From: Ecdyonurus torrentis
Taxonomy: Eukaryota > Arthropoda > Insecta > Ephemeroptera > Heptageniidae
Assembly (NCBI GenBank): GCA_949318235.1
Contig: OX439134.1
Coordinates: 24,872,662 to 24,936,661 of the forward strand
Direction of reading: 5' to 3'
Length of the DNA stretch: 64,000 nucleotides
Shown: piece by piece, positions 11,260 through 24,466 of the stretch
Numbering within the stretch: position 1 is the stretch's first letter
Layout of the letters: every line of letters begins with the position of its first letter
The notes under the pieces: generated by a model
Databases searched by the model: none
Told to the model about the DNA's origin: nothing
What the model saw: the letters and a program-made list of their open reading frames with translations, nothing else
Program-made: the position numbers and the translations under genes

Positions 11260-11680
11260 TGTTATCTTTACGTGGGCACCGTTGGCTGTGCGACCGACAT
11301 CCAGACGAACCCCTAGCTCGCGCCACACATTATGGAGCATTTTCGGTGTGATGGACTGTATGGCGGCGATGATCCTCTGCTTCAGCTCTCGCACATCATT
11401 CACTGGTGTTTTGAAGACTTTATCCTTGGGGCTACCCCAGAGGAAGAAATTTGGAGGAGGAAGGGGGGGGGGGGGGGCTGAGGTCAAGTGATCTTAAGAG
11501 CCCATGCAATAGGTCCATCTCGAAAAATCCATCGACCTGGAAACACCGTATTAAGCGTGTCTCTGACATTATGAGCCCAATGTGGTGGCCGGAGCATCAT
11601 CTGCTGGAAGATGAGATCATGACCCCTCTCTGCCTGTGCTTGAAGACGCTGGGGGATTGCACAACTCCCTAGCATATCAA
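11260..11680 (-). pseudogene. Mariner transposase C-terminal fragment, left arm
   Basis: Minus-strand frames show LNTVFPGRW, a DGPIAWAL word and then FFLWGSPKDKVFKTPVNDV, VRELKQRIIAAIQSITPKM and LHNVWRELGVRLDV. These are typical of the DDE-domain C-terminus of mariner/IS630-type transposases. The frame is broken between the PPHWAHNVRD part and the FFLWG part at the poly-C tract. There is no start region, so it cannot encode an active enzyme. It faces outward toward the left terminal repeat. Confidence 0.8.
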
Positions 11681-11739
11681 GGTAATTATCCCACCTGACC
11701 AGAATGATCAGCCCATTCTTCTTCCAAGATCCAACAGTC

Positions 11740-12136
11740 AGGTGGGATAATTACCTGGATATGCTAGAAAATTTTGCGATCCCTCAGCCGCTTCAAGCAC
11801 AGACACAATGGGGTCAAGACGGTGCTCATTACATTGGGCACATAATGTCAAAGACACGCTTAGTACGGTGTTTCCAGGTAGAAGGCTTGGTCCAGATGGA
11901 CCTATTGCATGGGCCCTTAAGATCACTTGACCTTAGCCCCCCCCCCCCCTCCTCCAAATTTCTTCCTCTGGGGTAGCCCCAAGGATAAAGTCTTCAAAAC
12001 ACCAGTGAATGATGTGCGAGAGCTGAAGCAGAGGATCACCGCCGCCATCCAGTCCATCACACCGCAAATGCTCCATAATGTGTGGCGCGAGCTAGGGGTT
12101 CGTCTGGATGTCGGTGCCCACGTAAAGATAACATAA
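11740..12136 (+). pseudogene. Mariner transposase C-terminal fragment, right arm
   Basis: The mirror copy of the left-arm fragment. YLDMLENFAIPQ opens the segment and is followed by FFLWGSPKDKVFKTPVNDV, LKQRITAAIQSITPQ and LHNVWRELGVRLDV. Frameshifts occur within the first half (about 11810) and at the poly-C tract. A few bases near the end are missing relative to the left arm (GAHVKIT follows RLDV directly). It is clearly inactive. Confidence 0.8.
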
Positions 12137-12163
12137 TGTAAAGTTTTAAAAAAATTGTTGTAA

Positions 12164-12194
<31 letters not shown>

Positions 12195-12379
12195 CGACAA
12201 AATCTCACTTTTTGCTTTTTCTCCTCTAGAAAAGTTATTAATTATTAGATTTTAAAACTGTTTAAATTTTCAAAATTGTAAAAATCTAAGCTTTAATTTG
12301 ATGTATAAAAAGTTAATTTTACGTTAAGTCTTGTGTGCTTTCTTTATGTCTAAACACCCTCAAAGACTTTACGGACACC

Positions 12380-12382
<3 letters not shown>

Positions 12383-12434
<52 letters not shown>
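12383..12434. repeat. (TA)n, right half of the split tract
   Basis: Continuation of the TA repeat found left of the mariner fold-back. Confidence 0.9.
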
Positions 12435-12437
<3 letters not shown>

Positions 12438-12539
12438 GTTAAGTTAGGAACTTTTTTTTCCCTAGTAAATACTGGTTTTAAAATAATTTCAAGTGTAATT
12501 TTAAATCCTTTTTTTTTTTTTTTTTTTTTTAGGAATAAT

Positions 12540-12895
12540 GCGTATTCAATGAGGAAGACAAAAAAATATTAGGGGTAATTTTATTGCATATTCTGAAAGA
12601 GTACATTGTCCTGAATCGATTGATATGTGAATTTCTAGTTTTTGAGTTCATTAAGTATTATTAATTAATTTTTGAAAGTCACAAAACTACGTCTCAGGCT
12701 GCAACTTTTTCCTATGTCTACATGCATAAGGAGTAGCCTGTGACGTCATTTCGCGACTTTAAAAAAATAGTTAAAAATACCACCAAAAGAACTCAAAAAT
12801 TAGAAATTCACAAATGTATCGATTCAGGGCAATGTCCACTTTTAGAATATGAAATAAAATTACCCACTAATTTTTTTAGGCATCCTCATTGCATT
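12540..12895. mobile_element. Fold-back element with degraded arms
   Basis: The left arm (CAATGAGGAAGACAAAAAAA, GGTAATTTTATTGCATATTC, CTGAATCGATT) is complementary to the right arm (GATTCAGGGCAATGTCC, ATATGAAATAAAATTACC, GCATCCTCATTGCA). The centre holds GTAGCCTGTGACGTCA. No coding sequence is seen. The exact ends are unclear because the flanks are T/A runs. Confidence 0.6.
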
Positions 12896-12899
12896 TTGT

Positions 12900-13470
12900 T
12901 TTTGAAATGAAAAACAAAAAACAAAAAAAAAATCATGAATGATAAAATACACTTATTTATAGGTTATTTATATTCCCAATGAGCTTAATAAATCTTTGGG
13001 CGAACTGTAACTAATAAAAGTAGTTTGGATCATAAATATTATAGATGATGGAATATATTGTCATTTTTAAAACAATAAAAGAAAAAAATGAAATGCTATT
13101 AAAGTAAATTATAAATACATAAAGTATAGTTTTAGTATATTAATATTGAATCAATAATTTCTTCTTTAAAATTAGACAAAAAGCAAGAAATTCTGTAAAA
13201 AAATAAAATTAAAGTATGTTTTATAAGTACAAAAACTCTTCAACAAAATAATAATTTATATTCATATTAATATAATGTAAACATCTGAATTGATAAGTGC
13301 TTCCCTTTAAAAACAATAGATTACATAATTAAGTAGTTCGTTTGAATTCAATTACAACTCTTCAAATTAATTTAAAACAAAACGATTGTTTATGTTTTTC
13401 AAAAAGGCAACAAAAATTCGTTTTAAAACGTTGTGTTTAAAAAATATTTAAGCCTTGTAGTTTTTTTTAT
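12900..13470. other. AT-rich stretch, no gene seen
   Basis: Only A/T-rich sequence with short A runs. Confidence 0.5.
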
Positions 13471-13479
13471 CAGGTTTAA

Positions 13480-13620
13480 AGGAATAGACCAGAAGAAAAC
13501 AAAAGCATTTATATCTCAAAAGACTTGATGGGACTTACATAAATAACTTTAGTTTGTCTGTTTGTCTCAAAACCCTCCGTGGCAGTGATCAGAAAATTTC
13601 AATTTATGCAACCCGCACAA

Positions 13621-13655
<35 letters not shown>

Positions 13656-13812
13656 ACTAATTTCTGCATGTTTCTGACGTTAGAAACATGAATATTCACG
13701 GAAATTGCATACTTTACAGTTTTTTCACTGGTAAAAATTGTCATCAGTTTTGAAGATCCCATTTTGTGTTTATTCATTAAAAAGCACATGTTGTTTTATG
13801 TGGTCTATGAGT
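13480..13812. mobile_element. Family K MITE, copy 2
   Basis: Begins after TTAA with AGGAATAGACCAGA and ends TATGTGGTCTATGAGT. A T run of more than 30 bp at about 13622-13654 has expanded inside it. The body matches the copies at 9504 and 19661. It is non-coding. Confidence 0.75.
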
Positions 13813-13814
13813 TA

Positions 13815-14326
13815 TAAAATTATAAGAGTTGATACAGTAAAAAGTATAAAAATAGTTTATGTTTTATTAGTGCAATCTGCTGTTCCCAAATTTTACTCTC
13901 TGTCCCCTCTTTATTTCTCTGGTTATATGTATTCAATAGCATTGTTTATTTATTTATTTTTTAATATTTTGCAAACAGCGAGCAAGCAAACACCACCATA
14001 TGTTACAATTCACATCAACTGATTGAATATTTTAAACTGTAAGTAAAAACAGAATTAAATAGGATTATTTAAAACATTGAATACAATTAACCAAACATGT
14101 GGAAAATATTTTATATATTATTAAAGTGCTTTTTCTCCTCTTTGTAAATATGTGGAAAAAAATTATACTCTTTATTTTTTAATACTTACATAGAACGTAG
14201 AGGGAACATGAATATTTTTTCTTTTTTAACCAAAAAATGTTGACTTTTTTTTTTTTTTTTTGCTCACGTGCTTTACGTATAAGTATTGTACTTTTTACGT
14301 GGTTTTCTTCTCAACTTTTTTTAGGA

Positions 14327-14386
<60 letters not shown>

Positions 14387-14895
14387 GCCATTCTTTGTCT
14401 TACAATTTCAACACAGGATAAATTGAACGAAGAAAAAAAATCGACGTTTTAATTCATTTAACTCGCAAAATTATGTTACTAAATATTTGTGCTTTCCGTT
14501 GGCAAACGTTGTCTGTCATTCTGTCAAATTTCCTCTCTCTCTCTCTCTCTTATTCTTTTCCGTTCAAATTTATTATGTTATTTTTTTTTTTAAGTTACAA
14601 ATTTTTATTACGTTGATTGAATTTATTTTTCAAATATTTGATAAATACTGTATTTTATCTTCAGTAAAAAATCTAAATCAGTAGTTATATTATTTATATT
14701 TTTTTTGATAGTGGAAACACAAAAGTTTAAGATGAATTTAAGCCCATATAAAAATGTAATTTTTAATACGATCCCTCATCTATTATTATTATATTGTAGT
14801 GTTTTCAGTATTTGATTTAAAGGTTATTATGCAAGGTATAGTTTATTGATTACGTATGAATTATAGTGGAAATAAAACATAAAAATAATTTTTAT
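13815..14895. other. AT-rich stretch with long poly-T
   Basis: A T run of about 54 bp lies at 14331-14384, with a short (CT)n near 14533. No gene is recognised. Confidence 0.5.
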
Positions 14896-14903
14896 ATCCT
14901 TAA

Positions 14904-15270
14904 AGCCCTTGTCAACTTACTTTTATATCATTTAGATTGATAATTAACATACCTTATTATCCATAAATTAGACACCACCACGTTGATTTTGTATTTATTT
15001 TCATTTTGACGGTTATATCACGTCACAATGTACCAATGCGGCCGTGATAGGGGTAAAAAGCTTGAGAAAGGGGCTTAAATTTATCACGTGATTGGTAACT
15101 ATGATTGGCGGCGGTACATTGTGACGTCAGATGCGTGAAATGACCGTCAAAATGTAAATAAATGAAAATAAATACAAAATCAACGTGTTGGTGTCTAATT
15201 CATGGATAATAAGGTATGGTAATTATCAATCTAGTATTCTAAATGATAAAAAGGTAAGTTGACAAGGACT
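14904..15270. mobile_element. Family Q palindromic TTAA element, copy 1
   Basis: A 367-bp inverted-repeat element between TTAA sites (14900-14903 and 15271-15274). Ends AGCCCTTGTCAACTTAC and GTAAGTTGACAAGGACT are complementary. The inner arms share ACGTTGATTTTGTATTTATT with its complement. A GC-richer centre carries TGACGTCA and CACGTGAT. Copy 2 lies only 225 bp downstream. Confidence 0.82.
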
Positions 15271-15324
15271 TTAACACGGAAGAAAAAAAAACAACATAAT
15301 GGTGAATAACAACTCGTACAAATA

Positions 15325-15373
15325 AGTTGTTGTTGTTGTTGTTGTTATTGTTGTTGTTGTTGTTGTTATTATT

Positions 15374-15427
<54 letters not shown>

Positions 15428-15429
15428 GC

Positions 15430-15466
<37 letters not shown>
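15325..15466. repeat. (TTG)n microsatellite, about 140 bp
   Basis: A trinucleotide TTG array with a few TTA/CTG interruptions, lying between two copies of palindrome family Q. The poly-Asn and poly-Thr ORFs on the minus strand are artefacts of it. Confidence 0.95.
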
Positions 15467-15467
<1 letters not shown>

Positions 15468-15494
15468 TGACCCGTAAGTAACAAACCTCCATAA

Positions 15495-15894
15495 AGCTCT
15501 TGTCAACTTACTTTTTTATCATTTAGAATACTAAGCTGATAATTACCATACCTTAATATCCATGAATTAGACACCAACACGTTGATTTTGTATTTATTTT
15601 CGTTTATTTTCCTTTTTGCGGTTATATCACGTATCTGACGTCACAATGTACCGCCGCCAATCACAGACACCACTCTGGTCACGTGATAAATTTAAGCCCC
15701 TCCCTCAAGTTCTTTACCCCTATCACGGCCCCATCGGTACATTGTGACGTCAGATACGTGATATAACCGCAAAAAGGAAAATAAACAAAAATAAATACAA
15801 AATCAACGTGTTGGTGTCTAATTCATGGATAATAAGTTATGGTAATTATCAGTCTAGTATTCTAAATGATAAAAAAGTAAGTTGACAAGAGCTA
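15495..15894. mobile_element. Family Q palindromic element, copy 2
   Basis: The same terminal words as copy 1 (AGCTCTTGTCAACTTAC and GTAAGTTGACAAGAGCT), a longer perfect palindrome and two TGACGTCA sites (15636, 15745). The flanks are not a clean TTAA here. The arms within this copy resemble each other more than they resemble copy 1, which suggests correction between arms. Confidence 0.8.
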
Positions 15895-15899
15895 AGTAA

Positions 15900-16296
15900 G
15901 TTAACACAACTTACAATTTCATGTTACTTCAACTTTCATATGATTTCTCCCAGCTTTATTGTTAAAGGAATCAGACCGAAAAACCAACAACAAATTATTC
16001 AGATGATAAACTTTTGTTAATTATGAAAGTAGGTTTTAAATATATTGACATTTAGACTTTTTTTTCCATAATGCTGCATAATGTTTAAAATTTACCAGTA
16101 CAGAAGATTGTGATAGTATAAATAATTTTTTTGCTCACAAATCGTACTAAATATGTTATGTTATTCTTATGGAGAACGGGAAAAAAGTGTTGAAATTAAA
16201 TAGTAAAATATATTACCACAATTGTGTGTACATTCTAATATCTATGGAAATAATTTAAATTCAACCAAGTATTTAATTTTTTTCCCGTATTAAAAC

Positions 16297-16373
<77 letters not shown>

Positions 16374-18820
16374 AATAAGTGTCAACCCTCAGTTATTTAT
16401 TCACTACGATACATTGCGTATACATATCGCTAAACATACACAAGCTGTGCGCACAAAATAACTTTAACCACAAGTCTGGAGAAAAAAAAATAGGGTTAGA
16501 AAATTACGCAATATTTTGTAAACAAAAAAAAAAGTAAAATTTATTATTACTTTAAAATTAAAAAAAAAAAAGAAAAAAAAGATACTTAAGTAGAGTTAAT
16601 TTATTTTTTTAGTATTATAAGAATAAATTTTAACTATTTATTTTTATTTCAAAGTTTTGGTTTTAAGTCTATAACTTTTAAATATATATATTTCATGGGA
16701 ATAAAATGATGGTTTGATGCTATATTCCTGTAGCAACACTCAAAACAAATGCGTAACCAAGCAGCAATATTTTGTGAAAACTGTTATTTCGGGAGCTGAT
16801 TCAAATGATTGTCAGTTTTAATTTTTGAACATTTATTTCATAGAAAACTTTTAAACGATAAAAAAAAAATCTATATATAATGAAGAATTTTAAATTAAAG
16901 AATCTTGAAATTTTCATGATATGGAAAAATATTGTAGTGTTGTTTCTGAAAGCTAATTAAATTCAGGGTAAGAAAAGAAAAAAAAAAAAAAAAAACGATA
17001 ATGCTTTTTAATTTTAATTTTGTATTGTTAAAGACAAGCATTTTCAAGGTTTAAAATTTTATAATATATTTTGGTATATTTTATAACCTATATATATATA
17101 TATATATATATAGATTGGTAGATAATAGCATAATATCTTTAAAAAAATTAAGAAAAAAACTCTTTAGCCATCGTTAGATGCAATCAGTGCAGGTGAAATT
17201 TGTAGTAAGGAAGAGTTTCAGCAATATTTTTAAAAAAAATTAATATGGACCATGTTAAAGAAATATCGATTATTAAATTTATATATTGAAATATTTGTTT
17301 TATTAAAGTATATCAAACTTCTTAAAGCATGATTACATCAATTTATTTAATTTAATTACAAAAAAAAATTCTGCTGCATAATTGATGTACAGTATATAAT
17401 TTAACAAATCTTGCACTTTTATTTTCTAAAAAATGTAAGTAAGAAAAAAAAATACATAAAAAAAATATTGTAAAAAAAAAAAAAAAAAAAAAACAATCCT
17501 GGCCTGGAAGCCAAGTTGCATACATTAGTAAGCTGCCAACTCAGCCGTTTTTTTTTTTTCCATCCAAGTAAAAAGTTAACTCCAATCCCTTTTAGGTTTC
17601 TTAAGTAAGTTTATAGAAGAAAAAAAACTTGTTTGTTGACAAGTGAAAGTAAGATGTTGTAGTCATTTTAGGATTAAAAATGTGGCCATTACGTTCTTAT
17701 GTTGTGTACAGAACATTCCACTTGGGAGAGGCTTATATATAAGCAACTCAATTTATGTCATATTATGAATTTATTTTTATATTTTTATAAAGTTAAGTTA
17801 CATACAAGTAAGCTTGTGTTACTACAAAACTTGTGAAATGGAAAACTACAATTATTGTAACATATATATTCAAAATTAAATTCAATAATAATGCTATTTT
17901 TTTTTTTTTTTATAATTTCTTCAAATAAGTCTGCAAAAAGATCATGTGCACATTTGTGCATAATAAATATTGCTATTTTAGTATTGCTATACAACATAAC
18001 TCTATTATTCTGTGCAGCTAAATAATTATTCAATAGAGCATAAATCATGTTGTTACGGCTTAGCATTGCTGACATCGTGCTAGAATAATAATTTTGTATT
18101 AATTTTATTTCAGTACATAAAGGAAATTTTGTTTATTTTCTGCTGTATTTATTTATTCAATGATTGAAATGAAATGAAATCAGAAATTAACATATTCATT
18201 ATATCCTTGAAATGCGTTTCCTTAAAAGTCTAATTTTACATATAAAGATACATATTTATTTTGATTTGAATTTAAGTAGGTCTATAGTATAATAATATTT
18301 TAATTTAAGCTGTAATAATAAAATTTGAAATTTACTTAATCTTTAACAAAATTTCCTATGTTATTGTACGGTAACATAGCTTTTTAACTACTTTTTTTTT
18401 TTTTTTTTTTTTTGCTTTACTTTTTTCATTGCTGTTTTCGGTGCTGTTTTAGTTTGAAAAATAACATGGTAGTTTTGAGAAGACTATACTATAGTTGTGT
18501 TATGATTGTGAACCATGTTGTTTTTAAAAACAAATTCCCAGATTTCTATACAAACCTTGAGCAGTGCTTGAGTTAATCGTGTAAACAAATTTCAATAATT
18601 TTTTAAAGGTTTCTTGTTAGTGAGTATTTAAAGATAGTTAAAAATACTAAAATATAGGTAATAATTGACGAATGTTCAGGACACATATTATAAAACATCG
18701 TAAAATCATGACCTGGAACGTGAACTTTTCAGTTAGTTCTTGACCTACAAACTACAATGGAATTTAACCGAGCTTCACAAAGTACTTGTTTCTATATTTT
18801 ACAGCGATGGTTAAGATCTA
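15900..18820. other. AT-rich stretch with simple repeats
   Basis: Holds (GA)n at about 16300-16372, poly-A at 16978-16995 and 17474-17493, a short (TA)n at about 17090-17112 and poly-T at 18391-18413. A short relic resembling a family K end (TTAAAGGAATCAGACCG) lies near 15964. No gene is supported. Confidence 0.5.
16300..16372. repeat. (GA)n microsatellite
   Basis: About 73 bp of uninterrupted GA. Confidence 0.97.
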
Positions 18821-18829
18821 TAACAAAAA

Positions 18830-19110
18830 TGTACCCACTACTATACACGTGAAAAAATTACTACCTATGACAGGTACATGAATCCTGTATTTTGCAATAG
18901 GTACACTTTAATTTGGAACAGGTAGTTATAAACTACAATACCACTTAATCTAAGTGAGTCACACCTTTATTGTAGCATATTGCACCTGCATTAGGTATTA
19001 TTGTAATATAATAATACCCATGTTCTAGCTTATATGTCTACCTAATGCATTTACAGGATTTAATACCTGCCTTGCCCTTAAGTATTTTTTTCCGTGTAAC
19101 ATAGATTATA
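18830..19110. mobile_element. Possible MITE with inverted TACACG ends
   Basis: Left TACACGTGAAAAAATTACTA and right AAGTATTTTTTTCCGTGTAA are roughly inverted. Words of the type ACCTATGACAGGTAC and TAATACCTGCC recur within it on both strands. Only one copy was seen, so the call is tentative. Confidence 0.4.
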
Positions 19111-19255
19111 TAATAAATTAATAATAGATTATAATAATTATTAAACCATTAATTTTTTAATTAAAACGCATGTACATGACTTTTTCAACCCTATTAACCT
19201 ATTAACCTTTTCAACCTTGGCCAAAATTGTAAGTTAATAATAATAGAGTATGCTT

Positions 19256-19617
19256 GGAAAAATAAATTACGTAATTTTTGCTACAGTGAACAATTGTTAT
19301 ATTGTAGTGTAGAGCACTAATGTTGCTACTTTGTAATAACATAAATAAATATACAAAACAACTCTGATGAAAAAAAAAAAAAAAAAAAAAAAAAAGGATT
19401 CAGAACCGGGATATATAAATGCGTGTAATACTTCTAAAAATAAATTGTAAATAGACAAAAAAAAATATTGGTAAAAAAAAAAAAAAAAATATGCTAAAAA
19501 AAAGTAGTATAATCACTATATTATGTTATTAAGTATAAATTATGCATAAATTATGTTATTATGTATAACTGTTGCTGCATTAAGCTAGCATAATTATTAC
19601 TTTTTTTGTACGTGTAA
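19256..19617. mobile_element. Family C MITE, diverged copy
   Basis: Left GGAAAAATAAATTACGTAAT and right GCTAGCATAATTATTACTTT match the two ends of family C (61008-61226), with poly-A expansions (about 19371-19395) in the middle. Boundaries are approximate. Confidence 0.45.
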
Positions 19618-19660
19618 ATATAATAATTTTATCATAATATAAAAAAAAATCCATTTTTAA

Positions 19661-19966
19661 AGGAATAGACCAGAAGAAAACATAAGCATTTATATCACAA
19701 AACACATAATGGGACTTATATAAATAACTTTAGTTTGTCTCAAAACCCAGCAGTAATCAGAAAAGTTTAATTTATGCAACCTGCATGACATTTTTTACTA
19801 ATTTTTTTAATTGAATAGTCACGCAAATATCATACTTTACCGTATTTTCACGTTCTCTCGTGGGGCTACATTAACATTCTGGTAAAAATTGTCATCTGTT
19901 TTGAAGATCCCATTCCGTGCTTATTCATTAAAAAGCACAATATGTTGTTTTATGTGGTCTATGACT
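19661..19966. mobile_element. Family K MITE, copy 3 with clean TTAA
   Basis: 306 bp between TTAA at 19657-19660 and TTAA at 19967-19970. Inverted ends AGGAATAGACCAG and TGGTCTATGACT. This copy fixes the family's ends and its TTAA target preference. It is non-coding. Confidence 0.82.
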
Positions 19967-19974
19967 TTAAGTAA

Positions 19975-20525
19975 ACTAGGCCAGATTATATCAAGAAAGA
20001 CTAGCTTAACGCAATTGATTAAGACTTCAGCTTCTATATAACTTTTTTTTTCAAACGAGACATTGTATAAAAGATTTAAAGTTAATCTAAACTGCATAAT
20101 CTTCTTTTTGCATTATAAATACGAGTCATTTAGTATGCTTTTATTTTTTGCTTAAATACTAACTTTTCTCATAAAATGTTGTATAATAATCCATCGTATG
20201 TATAAAGTAAAAACTTTTACATGTTATTAGCTTTATTTATCTTACAACAAAAACAGTGTAATTACTATACTATATTACACTTGTTTTACAACACGTTTTA
20301 ATTTATTCTATGGTGGATAAGTTATTGTGTCATTATAACAAAGGAGATTAATGAGAAAAAGTCTGTAATCAACTGATCAGGAAAATTAACGTCGATTTGA
20401 CCTGATTTTCATTTTTAATGTACTTTAAGTAAGAGAAAATATTACGTCTTTAAAAAAAATTTGGAGGGTGAACATACAAATTTGGAGGGTTACCGGTGGG
20501 GCGAGATAGCTAATTACATGGTTTG
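19975..20525. other. AT-rich stretch, no gene seen
   Basis: No feature beyond A/T-rich sequence. A short tandem-like TTTGGAGGGT doublet occurs at 20460-20490. Confidence 0.5.
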
Positions 20526-20530
20526 CGTTT

Positions 20531-20706
20531 TGTTTGTTCGTTTGTTCGTTTGTTTGTTCGTTTGTTCGTTCGTTCGTTTGTTTGTTTGTTTGTTTGTTTG
20601 TTTGTTTGTTTGTTTGTTTGTTTGTTTGTTTGTTTGTTTGTTTGTTTGTTTGTTTGTTTGTTTGTTTGTTTGTTTGTTTGTTTGTTTGTTTGTTTGTTTG
20701 CTTGTT
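20531..20706. repeat. (TTTG)n microsatellite
   Basis: About 175 bp of TTTG, with TTCG variants clustered in the first 50 bp. The Cys-Leu-Phe-Val ORFs on + and the Lys-Gln-Thr-Asn ORF on - are products of the repeat. Confidence 0.97.
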
Positions 20707-20799
20707 TAATGAATTAGAACCAACGCACAACGCACGCCAAATTCAGTGGCAGACATCAGCATTGTGTACTTTTTTTTTTTACTATACTGTATGTGTCTA

Positions 20800-21475
20800 A
20801 TTATTTTAAACTTACACGTCCCTGTTTAACCTGTTTTGTCACTTTTTGTTTTCCATATTTGATGTCGTTTAATAGTTAAACATTCTAATATAACATTTAA
20901 CTATTCCTCTTTAATGTAGAAAATATTTTCTTTTTTGTATATCTATATATTATACATCCATTTTCGTCTCATAAATTTTTTACGCTTCCTAAGAAATATA
21001 TATACCTATCACAAAATTTACAGTATTTGTATTTCCTAGCATTAACCATACCCCAGTATTTTTTTTAACTGCTGCACTGAAACTGGAAAATGTTAGATTA
21101 GATACAGTTGTATTAGTTTTCAGCTAATAATTGTTTGACAGAATTTTTTATCATTAATAACAACCATTGTTGAATAAATTTTTAATCTACTATACTGAGA
21201 TTTTTTCAACCATACTTATAGCTTAAAAAATACAATATAAATGTAAAAGCCGAGGTTATACTTTTAATCTCCATCAGCATATTTATTAAAATTTCATACT
21301 AGGGTTTATATATCTAATGCTTGTTACCGGAGGTGACGTGTAATTAATATAAGATACGTGTTGAAAAATAGCAGGGAAAACACCCTAATAACTGTCAATG
21401 CTATAGTACTGCGGGATCACTGTATAAACGATTTTTAGGAAAACTAATGTGGCTACAGAACGGAAATATTTGAAC
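20800..21475. other. AT-rich stretch, no gene seen
   Basis: No domain, repeat family or splice pair is recognised. Confidence 0.5.
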
Positions 21476-21479
21476 AACG

Positions 21480-21704
21480 CAAATTATTTACACAATTGAA
21501 GGGTTAGATGGCTTGTATTTAAAATAAAACTTCCAAAGTTTGATGTCATTTGAAAGAACTGCTACCTATGACAAATTTTTAGACCTCGTGACCATCAGAC
21601 AAGAGAAAAAATAATTATTGAAAATATCATGGCCTCTAATACAACTAAAACTTCCAAGAAATCATAATTTAAAATTAAGCACGGTAACTATCCCCTCCCC
21701 CCAC

Positions 21705-21735
<31 letters not shown>

Positions 21736-21830
21736 GTTTTGAAGATACTTTATCCTATGCAACACTGTGGAACTTTTCAGATTTTTCTTTCTTTACAACA
21801 TTTTAACAGTCAAATCCCGCAGTAGCTGAT
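21480..21830. mobile_element. Family G dispersed repeat, copy 1
   Basis: Shares collinear blocks with 27730-28075: GATGTCATTTGAAAG, CTACCTATGACAAATTTT, GACCATCAGACAAGA, AATAATTATTGAAA, a central T run and TCAAATCCCGCAGTAG. A T run at 21706-21732 interrupts it. It is non-coding. Repeat class is unknown and no terminal repeats were found. Confidence 0.6.
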
Positions 21831-21839
21831 TTTCACAAC

Positions 21840-23975
<2,136 letters not shown>

Positions 23976-23996
23976 CAATACGATGGAGCTGCGGCC

Positions 23997-24118
23997 AAAG
24001 GGCGTATGTGCAATTGGCCAGTTTGCAGCAAAAGGCGTATGTGCGTTTGGCTAGTTTTCAGCAAAAGGCGTATGTGCATTTGGCCAGTTTGCAGCAGAGG
24101 GCGTATGTGCATTTTTCA
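23997..24118 (-). repeat. 33-bp tandem repeats, left end
   Basis: Four units of GGCGTATGTGCAnTTGGCCA with the linker GTTTGCAGCAaA. The last unit is truncated. The inverse of the right-end block. Confidence 0.88.
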
Positions 24119-24466
24119 TAATTTTACAGGAGAGACAAAAAACTGTTTAAAACATTAAAACAATAAGAAGAAGGAAATTAAATGTTTAAGTCAAGTTCAT
24201 TTTTTGGCAATTAAAATGTTTATAATAAAGAATTTTATGTACTTTTAGTTTTAACAAATATAATTAGCAAAATATGGTAGATTTTTTTTCAACAAATACT
24301 ATGCGGAATAATTTTTTGAAATACAAAAGAAAATTGTTTCTGTTTTGAATGAATTTTGTTTTCTCAAAAAATTGATTATCCAAGTAATTATTATTTTACA
24401 TATTTATTGTATTCTTTTGTGCATTATTATATACTTAAAAACTAAGAAATTGAAGTGTGGGTGAAG

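Larger units (their letters stand above)
11013..12382. mobile_element. Mariner-derived head-to-head fold-back element 1
   Basis: Terminal inverted repeats CAGGGTGTCCGTAAAGTC and GACTTTACGGACACCCTG are flanked by TA on both sides. The two arms of about 680 bp are inverted copies of the same mariner 3' half. Reading inward from each terminus gives 3' UTR, then the C-terminal transposase coding sequence, in opposite orientation, meeting near 11700. The 5' half, with the start codon and first catalytic Asp, is absent. A G-run (about 11465-11477) on the left mirrors a C-run (about 11938-11949) on the right. It is non-autonomous and could be mobilised only by a full relative. Confidence 0.85.

Noticed and set aside
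15239..15492. Poly-Asn and poly-Thr ORFs on the minus strand
   Set aside because: They translate the (TTG)n array; there is no unique sequence of gene quality around it.
20425..20800. Repetitive Lys-Gln-Thr-Asn and Cys-Leu-Phe-Val ORFs
   Set aside because: Products of the TTTG array in different frames.
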